A stretch of DNA of 64,000 nt from an uncultured Eubacterium sp. (GCA_900544285.1 UQUT01000004.1:1-64000), one strand, 5' to 3'; counted from the stretch's first letter, positions 23,093-31,986 are shown. The notes: a model not told the origin generated them from the sequence alone. Made by a program: numbers and translations.

Positions 23093-26000
23093 TTAAGCAT
23101 CCTTTTTGTCGTCATCTGATGATTTTGAAGGAATGTAGAACTGTCTTGAAAGCTCTTCTCTCTTTCTGTCCATTTCGCTGTTGATCGTGTTGATATAGCT
23201 CATGATAGACTCTGCGGGGTCTGCCTGCTTGTTGTAAACAGCAAGGAAAGCAAATCCGACATAACGGGAGATGATATAGCTTCCGGGCATTTCGTTCACG
23301 CAGTAAAGATTCGGGATGATACGTTTCAGCTCTTTGACCTCGGATGCCGTCCATGACATCTGGTCGAAAGCGTTTACGTTCGCCGTCGCATATTTACCTG
23401 CGGGACCGAGCAGCGCAATAAGTTCGTTTGCATAACGGCTCTGGATGTTGTCTCTCATCCACCATTCCATGAAGCAGAAGCCCGCCTCGTCCGTGCCGCG
23501 CTCTTTTGCGTCCTTCATCAGTACCATTGCGGATACAGCGGAGGGAGTTGCGTGGTTTACGGTGCCGTCCTCACGTTCAACGCCGGGGAGAAGTGTGAAG
23601 CCCCAAAGGCCTTTAAGCTCCGTAGCGTAGATTGTGAACTGGTTGTAGAATGAAATGTAATCCGCTATCAGTACCGGCATTTCACCTGTGCGGAAACGGT
23701 TTGCCGCGTCATAGGTTATCGGGAAGCGGTACTGCGTGTAGAATTTACACATCTGGTCAAATGCGCGGAGCGACGCGTCCTCTCCGAACGATACCGAGCG
23801 TCCGCCATCCGTATAGAGCGAGCCGCCGTTCTGATACATAAACATATAGAACGTTGTCGTCGCAGAACCGGAGGTTCCCATGCCGACCATGTAGTTTTTG
23901 GACTGGAGTTTCGGAACCATTGCCTTGAAGTCCGTCCATGTCTGCGGTATCGAGATACCGAGCTCTGCAAGGATGTCCTTGCGGTAGAACATTACGTTGA
24001 ATGACTGCGTCTGCGGGATACCGTAAACCGCCGTCTGACCCTCTGCCGAGTCAAGTGCGACCGTGAGAGGAGTCATAGAAGCCTCGCTGAAGCGCGACTT
24101 GAGTTCTTCAAAGCCGTCATACTGGCTGACATCAAGGAGCGCTCCACGAACGGCATAGTCGATAACCGTCGTTTGACCTTCGCCCATCATGACGTCCGGA
24201 CCGACGCCCGCAAGCGTTGCCGGAAGGAGCGTACCGCCCGCAACCAGCTTAAGGTTTACAGATATATAAGGGTAACTGTTTCCGAAGTCCTCGTCGATAA
24301 GGTCACGGATTATCTGCGCATACTCGCGGGATACCGTTGTCCATACGCTGACCTGAACGACCTCGTGGTCATCGGATGAAGAAGCGAAGGAGTAGCCGTT
24401 GTATACGAAGCTGTATGCAAAAGCCTTGACCTCAAACGCGAATTCCTGGAAGAAGTTTCCGTTTGCCTTGGGGAGCTTGTCGCCGGCGGGCTGGACTACG
24501 ATATAGTCTATCGTGAGCGACTGCTCCGTTATGTTGTTGAGCCATGTGCCGAGAGAACCGATATGGTTTTTGAGAGCCGTGAAGTTCTTTGCAATCTGCC
24601 CTTCACTGTCGCGGTTCATCTTTGCAAGTATCTGTGCAACGTTGAGAAGCGTTGCGGAGTTCGAGCTGGCTTTATCCTTATTTATCTTCTTGAACTCTTC
24701 GGAAAGAGCCGTAAGTCTTTCGGAAAGAACCTTCATCTCCGCGATCTCATTCGGAATACGTGTATAGAAGCTGTAGTCCATGTATGAGTCGGGGTTTGTG
24801 CCGGTGATCTGAAGAATCTTCAGATAGATGGCGTTTATTCTTGTCAGGCAGTCGCTGACCTCGGAATAAATCTCGCCGAAGTGACCGAGCGTAACTTCAA
24901 GGGAGAATGTGTGCTTACCTTCGGAGAGGTAAATCTCAAATTCGGTTGAACCGTCCGAAAGAGCGCCGATCTGCCAGTTCTTGTCGTATGTGAATTCAAG
25001 GTTGTTCGCTTCTTCAAAAGGAACTTTCCCGTCAACACGGAGCCTTCTCGAAACGAAAAGTCCGGCAACAGCATTCTGAAGGTATCTGGGGTTTATCGTG
25101 TACATTCCCGCTTTGCCTTCTTCGACGGTTATCGTCCACTCGTACCACTGACCGACCGAGCTCCAGTTTGAGCCGCCAACGGTGTTGAGTCGCTGATAGC
25201 ATGCGTGCTGAGGACTCGTTATGGACGATGTCGAATCGCTGACCGCATAGAGCGTGCCGTCCGATGTTGCGGAGTAATGCTCTGCTTCAATGTATATCTT
25301 TGAACCCGCGGGAGCTGCCGTGTAGCCCTTGCTTCTGCACTCTTCGAGATATTCGGCATATGTCTTCTGAATATTTCTCTTGCGGAGAGTGACCGTTTCA
25401 AGAACGAGCGCTTCCTTCTGGGATTCAAGCGTTATCTTGTTTTCGCCTTTTTCAAGATAGAAATAGAAGTCACCGCTGTAATAACCCGTAGGGTCGCATA
25501 CCGAATAAGTGAGCCATTCGGGCGCATTGACCTTCGTGGGTCTCTTTTCGTTGTGGTTTCCGTCTTCCTCGAAGTAGATGTCTCCGTTTTCATCGCGGAG
25601 ATAGTTGTCTGTCCATCTCTTCGGAAAAACAAGGTTTCTGACCTCGTTTACTGGCACCTTGCCGTTTATACGGAGAGTACGCTCAACGTTTGTCGATCTT
25701 TCGCTTGCCGGATAATATCCGAACTCAATCGCGTAAAGACCGGACTCGGGAACGTCGAACGTCCATGTAACGGAGCCTGAGTCAGTTGTCATAAGCACGT
25801 TCTTTCTGCCGTCAAGCTCGTCGACAACGCCAAAGCCGTCATCGGTGCTTCCCGCCGTATGCTCGGAATAGTCAACCGCGCGAACGGTTATCGGGCTTCC
25901 GGCATAGGACGGCATGGAGCCGTACTTCTCTCTGTACTCTGCCCATTTGATGTCGCTGAGAATTTCAAGCGTCTCTTTTACATAGTCCTCGTCATCTGAG

Positions 26001-26110
26001 CCTGATGTTGCGAGGGCGGGCTCCGCGGCGAAAGCCACAAGGAGCGCGGAAGAGAGAACGAACAGTGAAAGTATCGCTGCGACAATTCTTGCAAAGAATT
26101 TCTTTCTCAT
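23093..26110 (-). CDS. Giant sugar-binding protein with tandem carbohydrate-binding-like modules
   Basis: 1005 aa, over twice the usual 400-450. Start ATG at 26110 has AGGAGG six bases upstream and gives a signal peptide MRKKFFARIVAAILSLFVLS ending AFAAEPALA; there is no lipobox Cys. Residues about 40-265 and 280-450 are two related beta-sandwich modules (RTLRINGKVPVNEVRNLVF and RRLRVDGKVPFEEANNLEF; the second opens IYIEAEHYSAT, as in CBM6/35-like domains). A helical linker (about 450-540) leads to a family-1 solute-binding domain (about 580-1000) with VWTTVSREYAQII, GPDVMMGEGQTTVIDYAVRG, LGISIPQTWTDF and MFMYQNGGSLYTDGG. First gene of the operon; it should capture a polysaccharide fragment. 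Confidence 0.85.
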   Translation of the reverse strand: MRKKFFARIVAAILSLFVLSSALLVAFAAEPALATSGSDDEDYVKETLEILSDIKWAEYREKYGSMPSYAGSPITVRAVDYSEHTAGSTDDGFGVVDELDGRKNVLMTTDSGSVTWTFDVPESGLYAIEFGYYPASERSTNVERTLRINGKVPVNEVRNLVFPKRWTDNYLRDENGDIYFEEDGNHNEKRPTKVNAPEWLTYSVCDPTGYYSGDFYFYLEKGENKITLESQKEALVLETVTLRKRNIQKTYAEYLEECRSKGYTAAPAGSKIYIEAEHYSATSDGTLYAVSDSTSSITSPQHACYQRLNTVGGSNWSSVGQWYEWTITVEEGKAGMYTINPRYLQNAVAGLFVSRRLRVDGKVPFEEANNLEFTYDKNWQIGALSDGSTEFEIYLSEGKHTFSLEVTLGHFGEIYSEVSDCLTRINAIYLKILQITGTNPDSYMDYSFYTRIPNEIAEMKVLSERLTALSEEFKKINKDKASSNSATLLNVAQILAKMNRDSEGQIAKNFTALKNHIGSLGTWLNNITEQSLTIDYIVVQPAGDKLPKANGNFFQEFAFEVKAFAYSFVYNGYSFASSSDDHEVVQVSVWTTVSREYAQIIRDLIDEDFGNSYPYISVNLKLVAGGTLLPATLAGVGPDVMMGEGQTTVIDYAVRGALLDVSQYDGFEELKSRFSEASMTPLTVALDSAEGQTAVYGIPQTQSFNVMFYRKDILAELGISIPQTWTDFKAMVPKLQSKNYMVGMGTSGSATTTFYMFMYQNGGSLYTDGGRSVSFGEDASLRAFDQMCKFYTQYRFPITYDAANRFRTGEMPVLIADYISFYNQFTIYATELKGLWGFTLLPGVEREDGTVNHATPSAVSAMVLMKDAKERGTDEAGFCFMEWWMRDNIQSRYANELIALLGPAGKYATANVNAFDQMSWTASEVKELKRIIPNLYCVNEMPGSYIISRYVGFAFLAVYNKQADPAESIMSYINTINSEMDRKREELSRQFYIPSKSSDDDKKDA

Positions 26111-26192
26111 GAATTTCCTCCTGCGGATTAAAAAATGCAAACCGTCCCTGCCGACTGCTTTCCGGCGCGGGACGGAAAATTTTTATACACAA

Positions 26193-26222
26193 ATAATATC
26201 ATAAATATTCATACAAAGTCAA
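26193..26222 (-). promoter_or_regulatory. Candidate promoter of the ABC/DUF5696 operon
   Basis: On the minus strand TTGACT (26217-26222) and TATTAT (26193-26198) are 18 bp apart, 83 bp before the start of the binding-protein gene. No operator or cre-like site is evident. Confidence 0.65.
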
Positions 26223-26495
26223 TTACTAAATTTCGCTCATAGGGCAATATTTTTCAGATTTCACCTCCGTTTTTCGCTCTTTTCGGCAGATATTCCCGCG
26301 CAGTTTTTCAAAGTTGCTTTTTCGCCGTTTTCCGTCGTTTTGCCGCTTGCGCGGTCGACTGTTGCCAAAGCGTGTTTCCGGTAAATTGTCATTACCAAAT
26401 AATCAAGCAGTCATGCGGTATTTTTGGATTTTCGTCTTCAATATTCCGCACATAGTAAATATGATTTAACACGATTTGCCGTTGTCGGGACAAAG
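26223..26495. other. Intergenic stretch without a recognised feature
   Basis: Between the operon promoter and the hairpin at 26496 there is no supported gene on either strand. The DNA is T-rich with several short TTTTCG/CGCC runs; I could not match it to a known riboswitch or small RNA. Confidence 0.5.
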
Positions 26496-26546
26496 AAATC
26501 ACCCCGCCGTTTGTGTCTGTTGCACAAAAAACGAGGTGATTTTTTT
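26496..26546. terminator. Terminator-like hairpin downstream of mnmA
   Basis: Outer stem AAATCACC / GGTGATTT and inner CGTTTGTG / CACAAA...CG around loop TCTGTTG, followed on the plus strand by T7. On the minus strand, where mnmA ends 157 bp earlier, the following run is TTTCTTT. It may act in both directions. Confidence 0.5.
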
Positions 26547-26702
26547 ACTTTTCGTTATAATTGACAAAAATCCGAGCCGCAAATATCGCAAATGCCGATT
26601 TTTCAAATATTTTTCTAATAATTATGTACAAATCGTTGCCAAATTATTAGAAAATCCTTATATTCCCATGTCCCAGCCTTTTTGCTGACGCACAAAACGG
26701 TT

Positions 26703-27734
26703 TCACTCTCCGCGCTCGATAACACCGCCGAAAGCGATCGCGTCGCCGTCGTAAAACACAGCCGACTGCCCCGGCGCCGCCGCGCGGACAGGCTCGGAAA
26801 AACGGACTTTTGCTTTTTCACCCACGATCTTTACCTTCGCCATAACCGGCGGAGCCGCATATCTGACCTTTGCGAAAAGCTCATATTCGCCGTTTTCCGT
26901 CGGCTCCAGCTTCTGAAAATTAAGGCTTCCGACGTTTATCTCGCTCTTGTAAAGCTCTGCGTCATCACCGACGGTAACCGTATTTTTTTCGGGGTCGATG
27001 TCCGTAACGAAAATGCGTTTTCCCGCCGCAATTCCGAGCCCCCTTCTCTGACCTATCGTATATGCCGCGATTCCCTTGTGTCTGCCGAGAATTTTCCCGT
27101 CCGCATTTATGAAATCACCCTCCGGCATATCGCCCTTGACCCTGCGCACAAAGTCGATTGCGTCCTCATCCGGAAGAAAGCATACGTCCTCGCTCTCAGC
27201 TATGTCGGCAGACGGCATATTCGCGCTTCTCGCGCTCTCACGCACATCGGTTTTGACCATATCTTCAAGCGGAAAAATGACCTTGGCAAGTTGCTCCTGC
27301 GTAAGGTTCCAGAGCATATAGCTCTGATCCTTTTTTGCATCGCGACCTCTGACGGCAAAATATCTGCCGTTTTCGCTTCGCACGCCGGCATAATGCCCCG
27401 TCGCTATGTAGTCACAACCGAGCCGGTCGGCTTCGCTTATAAGCCCTGCGAATTTCACGTTTCTGTTGCACACGACGCACGGATTCGGCGTTCTCCCGCT
27501 CGCATATTCGTCCGCAAAATATGTCTTTACCTTCTCGTCAAACTCTTTTCGCAGATCAAGCACCGAAAAAGGCACGGAAAGCGAATCGGCGCACTCGCGT
27601 GCGCCGGTCGTATCCGTAAATTCGTGCATTATAAGCGTTGTTCCGAAAACCTCGTAGCCCTCGTTTTTCAGTTTGAGCGCGGAAAAACTACTGTCAAGTC
27701 CGCCGCTCATTCCGAGCAGAACACGCTTCGCCAT
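26703..27734 (-). CDS. mnmA: tRNA 2-thiouridylase MnmA
   Basis: 343 aa. Thiolates U34 of tRNA-Lys, -Glu and -Gln using sulfur passed from a cysteine desulfurase. Seen: PP-loop VLLGMSGGLDSS, the first catalytic Cys in GRTPNPCVVCNRNVKF, YIATGHYA, KDQSYML, the second Cys in SEDVCFLPDED, and GQRRGLGIA. The ATG shares one base with the iscU stop (TAATG). Last gene of rnhA-iscS-iscU-mnmA: the sulfur donor, scaffold and acceptor enzyme are made together. Confidence 0.95.
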   Translation of the reverse strand: MAKRVLLGMSGGLDSSFSALKLKNEGYEVFGTTLIMHEFTDTTGARECADSLSVPFSVLDLRKEFDEKVKTYFADEYASGRTPNPCVVCNRNVKFAGLISEADRLGCDYIATGHYAGVRSENGRYFAVRGRDAKKDQSYMLWNLTQEQLAKVIFPLEDMVKTDVRESARSANMPSADIAESEDVCFLPDEDAIDFVRRVKGDMPEGDFINADGKILGRHKGIAAYTIGQRRGLGIAAGKRIFVTDIDPEKNTVTVGDDAELYKSEINVGSLNFQKLEPTENGEYELFAKVRYAAPPVMAKVKIVGEKAKVRFSEPVRAAAPGQSAVFYDGDAIAFGGVIERGE

Positions 27735-28204
27735 TACTTTTCCTCGCCGTCGTGGCTGTGGAAATGTCCGTGCTCCTCTGCATGGCAGCAGGAACCGCAA
27801 CAACCGTCGCAGGCACCGGGAACTTCCTTGTCTATCCCCTGACGCTTGTAGTAGTCGGCGATAGCCGCCTTGACAGCCTCCTCCGCAAGCACGGAGCAAT
27901 GTATCTTTGCCGGAGGCAGTCCGCCGAGAGCCTCAACAACAGCCTTGTTCGTGAGCGTCAGAGCCTCGTCGATGCTGTGACCCTTTATCATCTCCGTTGC
28001 CATACTGGACGTTGCGATCGCCGAGCCGCAACCGAAGGTTTTGAACTTGGCGTCAACGATTATCCCGTCCTTGACCTTGAGATACATCTTCATTATATCG
28101 CCGCAGACTGCATTGCCGACCTCGCCGACGCCGTCCGCATCCGGAATCTCACCGACATTTCTCGGGTGAGTGAAATGATCCATTACCTTTTCGCTGTAAA
28201 GCAT
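27734..28204 (-). CDS. iscU: Fe-S cluster scaffold IscU/NifU-like, with Cys/His-rich tail
   Basis: 156 aa. Assembles Fe-S clusters on three Cys: Cys34 in GNAVCGDIM (with the following Asp36), Cys59 in KTFGCGSAIA and Cys103 in KIHCSVLAEE. The first 130 residues are a complete IscU. Residues 131-156 are an extra tail rich in Cys (132, 135, 136, 139, 140) and His (141, 145, 147, 149, 151), a likely additional metal site. AAAGGAA precedes the start. It lies between iscS and mnmA. Confidence 0.93.
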   Translation of the reverse strand: MLYSEKVMDHFTHPRNVGEIPDADGVGEVGNAVCGDIMKMYLKVKDGIIVDAKFKTFGCGSAIATSSMATEMIKGHSIDEALTLTNKAVVEALGGLPPAKIHCSVLAEEAVKAAIADYYKRQGIDKEVPGACDGCCGSCCHAEEHGHFHSHDGEEK

Positions 28205-28223
28205 ATGTTTATATTCCTTTCAA

Positions 28224-29393
28224 TTAAACTTTTACGTTGTATATCGGGCTCATATCGCGCAGTCTCTGAACAATCGGAGGCAACTTTTCGAGGATATAAT
28301 CGATGTCCTCGTCCGTCGTTTCGTGAGTTATCGAAAGACGGAGAGAGCCGTGCGCCTGCTCATGCGGAAGACCTATCGCAAGCAGAACGTGCGAAGGCTC
28401 AAGCGAACGAGAGGAGCAAGCCGAGCCGGTCGAAGCGCATATCCCCTCCTCGTTGAGAAGGAGCATAAGGCTTTCGCCCTCTATAAATTCAAACGAAACA
28501 TTTACGTTTCCGGGGAGTCTTCCCTCTCTCGGTCCGTTCAGACGGGAATACGGTATCTTTTCGAGCATCCCGCCTATGAGTCTGTCGCGCTTTTTCGCAA
28601 CGAGGTCGAGCTTGTCTATCTTCGACGTTGCGATTTCAAGCGCCTTTGCAAAGCCGACTATATAAGGAACGTTCTCTGTTCCAGAACGCTTGCCGGACTC
28701 CTGCCCGCCGCCTTCGATGAGGTTCGGAATCCTGACCCCGCGTCTTATATAAAGCAGACCGATGCCCTTCGGAGCGTGGAGCTTGTGTCCCGATGCGGAC
28801 AACATATCAACTCCGAGTTCGTGAACGTTTATCGGCACATTGCCGACAGCCTGAACAGCGTCCGTAAAGCAAAGAACGCCCTTTTCGTGACATATCTTCG
28901 CGATTTCCGGAATCGGCATTATCGTTCCGATTTCGTTGTTTGCATACATTATTGCAACGAGGGTCGTATCAGGTCTTATCGCCTTTTCTACGTCCGCCGG
29001 CGAAACTCTGCCCTCGGAATCGACGTCGAGATAAGTGACCTCAAAGCCCTCTTTTTCGAGCTTTTCGCAGGTATAAAGCACAGCGTGATGCTCAACCTTT
29101 GAGGTTATTATATGTTTTCCTTTTTTGACGTTTGCGTAAGCCGCGCCGCGTATCGCCCAGTTATCGGACTCCGTGCCGCACGAGGTAAAATATATCTCGG
29201 ACGGAAGTGCCCCGAGGCACGCCGCAACTCTCGCCCTTGCGTCCTCAAGTATTTCCTTTGCGCGCTGACCTTTGTCATGCAGGCTCGAAGGGTTTCCCCA
29301 ATCGGCTGTAAGACACGGCATCATCGCCTTTATCACTTCCTCGGAAGGAGCCGTCGTAGCCGCATTGTCGGCGTAAACGAATCTTTTTTCCAT
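28224..29393 (-). CDS. iscS: Cysteine desulfurase IscS/NifS
   Basis: 389 aa from the ATG at 29393 (an in-frame GTG lies nine bases earlier). Sulfur donor for IscU and MnmA. Seen: YADNAATTAPSEEV, WGNPSSLHDKG, SASGHKLHAPKGIG with the PLP Lys, and CASTGSACSSRSLEPSH with the persulfide Cys. It resembles but is clearly distinct from the paralogue at 6878. The next gene, iscU, follows after 19 bp; rnhA precedes it by 20 bp. Confidence 0.94.
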   Translation of the reverse strand: MEKRFVYADNAATTAPSEEVIKAMMPCLTADWGNPSSLHDKGQRAKEILEDARARVAACLGALPSEIYFTSCGTESDNWAIRGAAYANVKKGKHIITSKVEHHAVLYTCEKLEKEGFEVTYLDVDSEGRVSPADVEKAIRPDTTLVAIMYANNEIGTIMPIPEIAKICHEKGVLCFTDAVQAVGNVPINVHELGVDMLSASGHKLHAPKGIGLLYIRRGVRIPNLIEGGGQESGKRSGTENVPYIVGFAKALEIATSKIDKLDLVAKKRDRLIGGMLEKIPYSRLNGPREGRLPGNVNVSFEFIEGESLMLLLNEEGICASTGSACSSRSLEPSHVLLAIGLPHEQAHGSLRLSITHETTDEDIDYILEKLPPIVQRLRDMSPIYNVKV

Positions 29394-29413
29394 TGCTCTC
29401 ACCCTATCCTTTT

Positions 29414-29860
29414 TTATGATTTGTTTTTGTATTTTTCACTTTCGGCAACAGCCATTCTGTCACATCTTTCATTGTATTCGTGACCGGCATGACCTTTTAT
29501 CCATACGAAGCGCACGGTGTGTTTTTCAAGAAGTCCGAGAAGCTTTTCCCACAAGTCCACATTCAGCGCTGGCTTTTTGTCGCTCTTTATCCAGCCCCTG
29601 TCGCGCCAGCCGTACACCCAACCCTTCTCGATTGCGTCAATGACGTATTTCGAATCCGATGTTATCGTCACGTCGCACGGCTCCTTCAGCGCGGAAAGAC
29701 CGGCAATAACGGCGGAAAGCTCCATTCTGTTGTTCGTTGTGTCAGCCGCGCCTCCCGAAATTTCTTTTTCTTTTTTTCCGTACACGAGTATGCAGGCATA
29801 CCCTCCGGCGCCGGGATTTCCGCTGCACGCGCCGTCTGTATAAATGTCAACCTTTTTCAA
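29414..29860 (-). CDS. rnhA: Ribonuclease HI
   Basis: 148 aa from a TTG at 29860 with GGGAGG eight bases upstream; the promoter at 29892-29920 would start transcription near 29885, which disfavours the ATG at 29884. Cleaves RNA in RNA-DNA hybrids. The DEDD site is complete: DIYTDGACSGNPG (Asp), NNRMELSAVIAG (Glu), VTITSDSKYVI (Asp) and CDRMAVAES (Asp), with IKGHAGHEYN supplying the His. It heads the rnhA-iscS-iscU-mnmA unit. Confidence 0.92.
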   Translation of the reverse strand: MKKVDIYTDGACSGNPGAGGYACILVYGKKEKEISGGAADTTNNRMELSAVIAGLSALKEPCDVTITSDSKYVIDAIEKGWVYGWRDRGWIKSDKKPALNVDLWEKLLGLLEKHTVRFVWIKGHAGHEYNERCDRMAVAESEKYKNKS

Positions 29861-29891
29861 ATCGCGTGCCTCCCGTCCCAACATCCGACTT

Positions 29892-29920
29892 ATTATATAA
29901 TAAGCGGCGGCTAATTTCAA
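29892..29920 (-). promoter_or_regulatory. Sigma-A promoter of rnhA-iscS-iscU-mnmA
   Basis: On the minus strand TTGAAA (29915-29920), 17-bp spacer, TATAAT (29892-29897). Confidence 0.82.
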
Positions 29921-30020
29921 TAATATTTTTGTGAATTTTCGTGAAAATTATCATAAAATTTGCGTTTTTTTCGTTTCAGACGCAATTTTCTGCCGTCTCA
30001 TGCTCTTTTTTGTTTACGGT

Positions 30021-31286
30021 TTACTTGTTTCCGCCATTTTTTATCAGCTCCCAATAAGCCTTTGCCGCCTGTTCGGTCTTGTTCTCCCCGAACTCGTAAT
30101 ATCTTTTGTTTTTCAGATCGTCCGGCAGATATTGCTGACTGACATAATGGTTTTTGAAGTCATGCGGATATTTATAATTCTGCCCCCTCTGCGCGGCATT
30201 TTCGCCGTCGAAATGGACGTTTTGGAGCGTTCTCGGAGGTACCGTTCCCTTGCCCGCGGAAACATCCGCCGCCGCCGCGCCGTAAGCAAGATAGGCGGAA
30301 TTCGATTTCGGTGCCGTCGCAAGCATAACCGTTGCATTTGCAAGAGGGATCGACGCCTCCGGCAGTCCAAGCTTGAGCGCAGACTCAACACATGCGTGCG
30401 TTATCGCCGCCGCCATCGGGTATGCAAGCCCGATATCCTCGCTTGCGATAACCTGTATTCTGCGGCACGCGGAAAGCAGGTCTCCTCCCGAAAGTATCTT
30501 TGCAAGGTAAAAAACCGCCGCATCGGGGTCGGAGCCGCGTATCGACTTCTGATATGCGGAAAGCAGGTCATAATGACCGTCGCCGGACTTATCAAATCCG
30601 CTCATCATAACATCGGGCAGGAACGTCCGCACGCTCTCCGCCGTTATATGTCCGTCGGAAACGACGGCTATGTTTTCAAAAAGATTTATCGCCCTGCGCG
30701 CGTCCCCCGCCGACGACTGCGCCATTATGCGCACGGCGTCCGCATCACAGATAATTTCGGCTCCTTTTTCGTCGGAAAGAAACTTTCTCGCCCTCTCAAT
30801 CGCCTTTGAAAGCGCGTCGACGGAAAGCGGCTTGAATTCAAACACCGCAGAGCGCGAAATGATTGCGGAATATACATAAAAGTAAGGATTTTCCGTTGTT
30901 GAAGCAATCAGCGTTATGCGTCCGTCCTCAATGAATTCAAGGAGAGACTGTTGCTGCTTTTTGTTGAAATACTGTATCTCGTCGAGGTACAGAAGAACAC
31001 CGTCCGAGCCGTAAAGCGACGACGTTTCCGCAACCACCTCTTTTATGTCCGAAAGTGAAGCCGAGGTTGCATTGAGACGTCGCATGGTTTTTCCCGCCGC
31101 CTTGGAAAGAATGTTTGCCGCAGTCGTTTTTCCGGTGCCGGACGGACCGTAAAAAATCATGTTCGGGATGTGCCCCGTTTCAATCATTTTCGGGAATATG
31201 CCGCCGTCCGAAAACAGCTTTTCATCGCCGAAAACGTCCGCAAATGTTTCCGGTCTCATTCTGTCCGCAAGAGGTCTTGTAATCAT
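30021..31286 (-). CDS. rarA: Replication-associated recombination protein RarA/MgsA
   Basis: 421 aa. AAA+ clamp-loader-like ATPase acting at stalled replication forks. Seen: RPLADRMRPETFADVFGDE at the start, Walker A YGPSGTGKTTAAN, Walker B LYLDEIQYFNKKQQ, sensor IASTTENPYFYV, SAGDARRAIN and the C-terminal tetramerisation domain with ASEDIGLAYP. GGAGG precedes the ATG. It lies 61 bp after nth and probably ends the zapA operon. Confidence 0.93.
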   Translation of the reverse strand: MITRPLADRMRPETFADVFGDEKLFSDGGIFPKMIETGHIPNMIFYGPSGTGKTTAANILSKAAGKTMRRLNATSASLSDIKEVVAETSSLYGSDGVLLYLDEIQYFNKKQQQSLLEFIEDGRITLIASTTENPYFYVYSAIISRSAVFEFKPLSVDALSKAIERARKFLSDEKGAEIICDADAVRIMAQSSAGDARRAINLFENIAVVSDGHITAESVRTFLPDVMMSGFDKSGDGHYDLLSAYQKSIRGSDPDAAVFYLAKILSGGDLLSACRRIQVIASEDIGLAYPMAAAITHACVESALKLGLPEASIPLANATVMLATAPKSNSAYLAYGAAAADVSAGKGTVPPRTLQNVHFDGENAAQRGQNYKYPHDFKNHYVSQQYLPDDLKNKRYYEFGENKTEQAAKAYWELIKNGGNK

Positions 31287-31347
31287 AGTATCCTCCGTAA
31301 AATCAAGCGTTTATCTGTGTTTTTGCATTTTATACATTCGTATATAG

Positions 31348-31986
31348 TTATCCGATTATGCATTTCATATCGGCAAACGGGCAACCGTCGCACTTCGGCT
31401 TTTTCGCATCACAAACCTCTCTGCCGAACATCACAAGTCTGTGACAGAAGTCGCTCTGCTCCTCCGGCGGAACGATTTCCGAAAGCTGTTTTTCAACCTT
31501 CGCTGGATCCTTACTTGTGCAGAGTCCGAGCCTGTTTGATATCCTTATGCAATGCGTGTCCGCAACTATAGCCGGCAATCCGTATATGTCGCCGATGATG
31601 AGGTTTGCGATTTTCCTGCCGACCCCGGGCAGCTTCAGGAGCTCGTCCATCTCCTTCGGGACGACGCCTCCGAAATCATTCACAATCATTCCGGACATAT
31701 CCTTTATGTTCTTCGCCTTCACGCGGTAAACTCCGCACGGATAGACGATTTTTTCAATTTCGGCAAGGTCTCCTTTTGCCATTTTTTCCGCCGTCGGAAA
31801 CCGACCGAAAAGCTCCTCTGAAACTATATTCACGCGCTTGTCGGTACATTGAGCGGACAGTCTTCCCATCACGAGAAGCCTCCATGGGTCGCCGTCATAG
31901 CGAAGCTCGCATTCCGCCGCGGGATACTTTCTTTTCAGTATGCCGACGACCTTCTCCGCGCGTTCTTTTTTCTCGGTTACAGTCAT
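31348..31986 (-). CDS. nth: Endonuclease III
   Basis: 212 aa. DNA glycosylase/AP lyase for oxidised pyrimidines. Seen: helix-hairpin-helix LPGVGRKIANLI with the catalytic Lys, IVADTHCIRISNRLGL with the catalytic Asp, and a C-terminal 4Fe-4S motif, CDAKKPKCDGCPFADMKC. The last Cys spacing is C-x6-C, one longer than the textbook C-x5-C. The ATG overlaps the maf stop by four bases. Confidence 0.92.
   Translation of the reverse strand: MTVTEKKERAEKVVGILKRKYPAAECELRYDGDPWRLLVMGRLSAQCTDKRVNIVSEELFGRFPTAEKMAKGDLAEIEKIVYPCGVYRVKAKNIKDMSGMIVNDFGGVVPKEMDELLKLPGVGRKIANLIIGDIYGLPAIVADTHCIRISNRLGLCTSKDPAKVEKQLSEIVPPEEQSDFCHRLVMFGREVCDAKKPKCDGCPFADMKCIIG

Noticed and set aside
26223..26495. Riboswitch or 6S-like RNA between mnmA and the ABC operon
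   Set aside because: No conserved aptamer core or long paired structure could be recognised by eye.
26682..27842. A 386-codon plus-strand reading frame
   Set aside because: Antisense to mnmA, which has all catalytic motifs.
29931..30809. A 292-codon plus-strand reading frame
   Set aside because: It is antisense to rarA, whose AAA+ motifs are complete; the frame is Arg/Cys-rich with no family signature.
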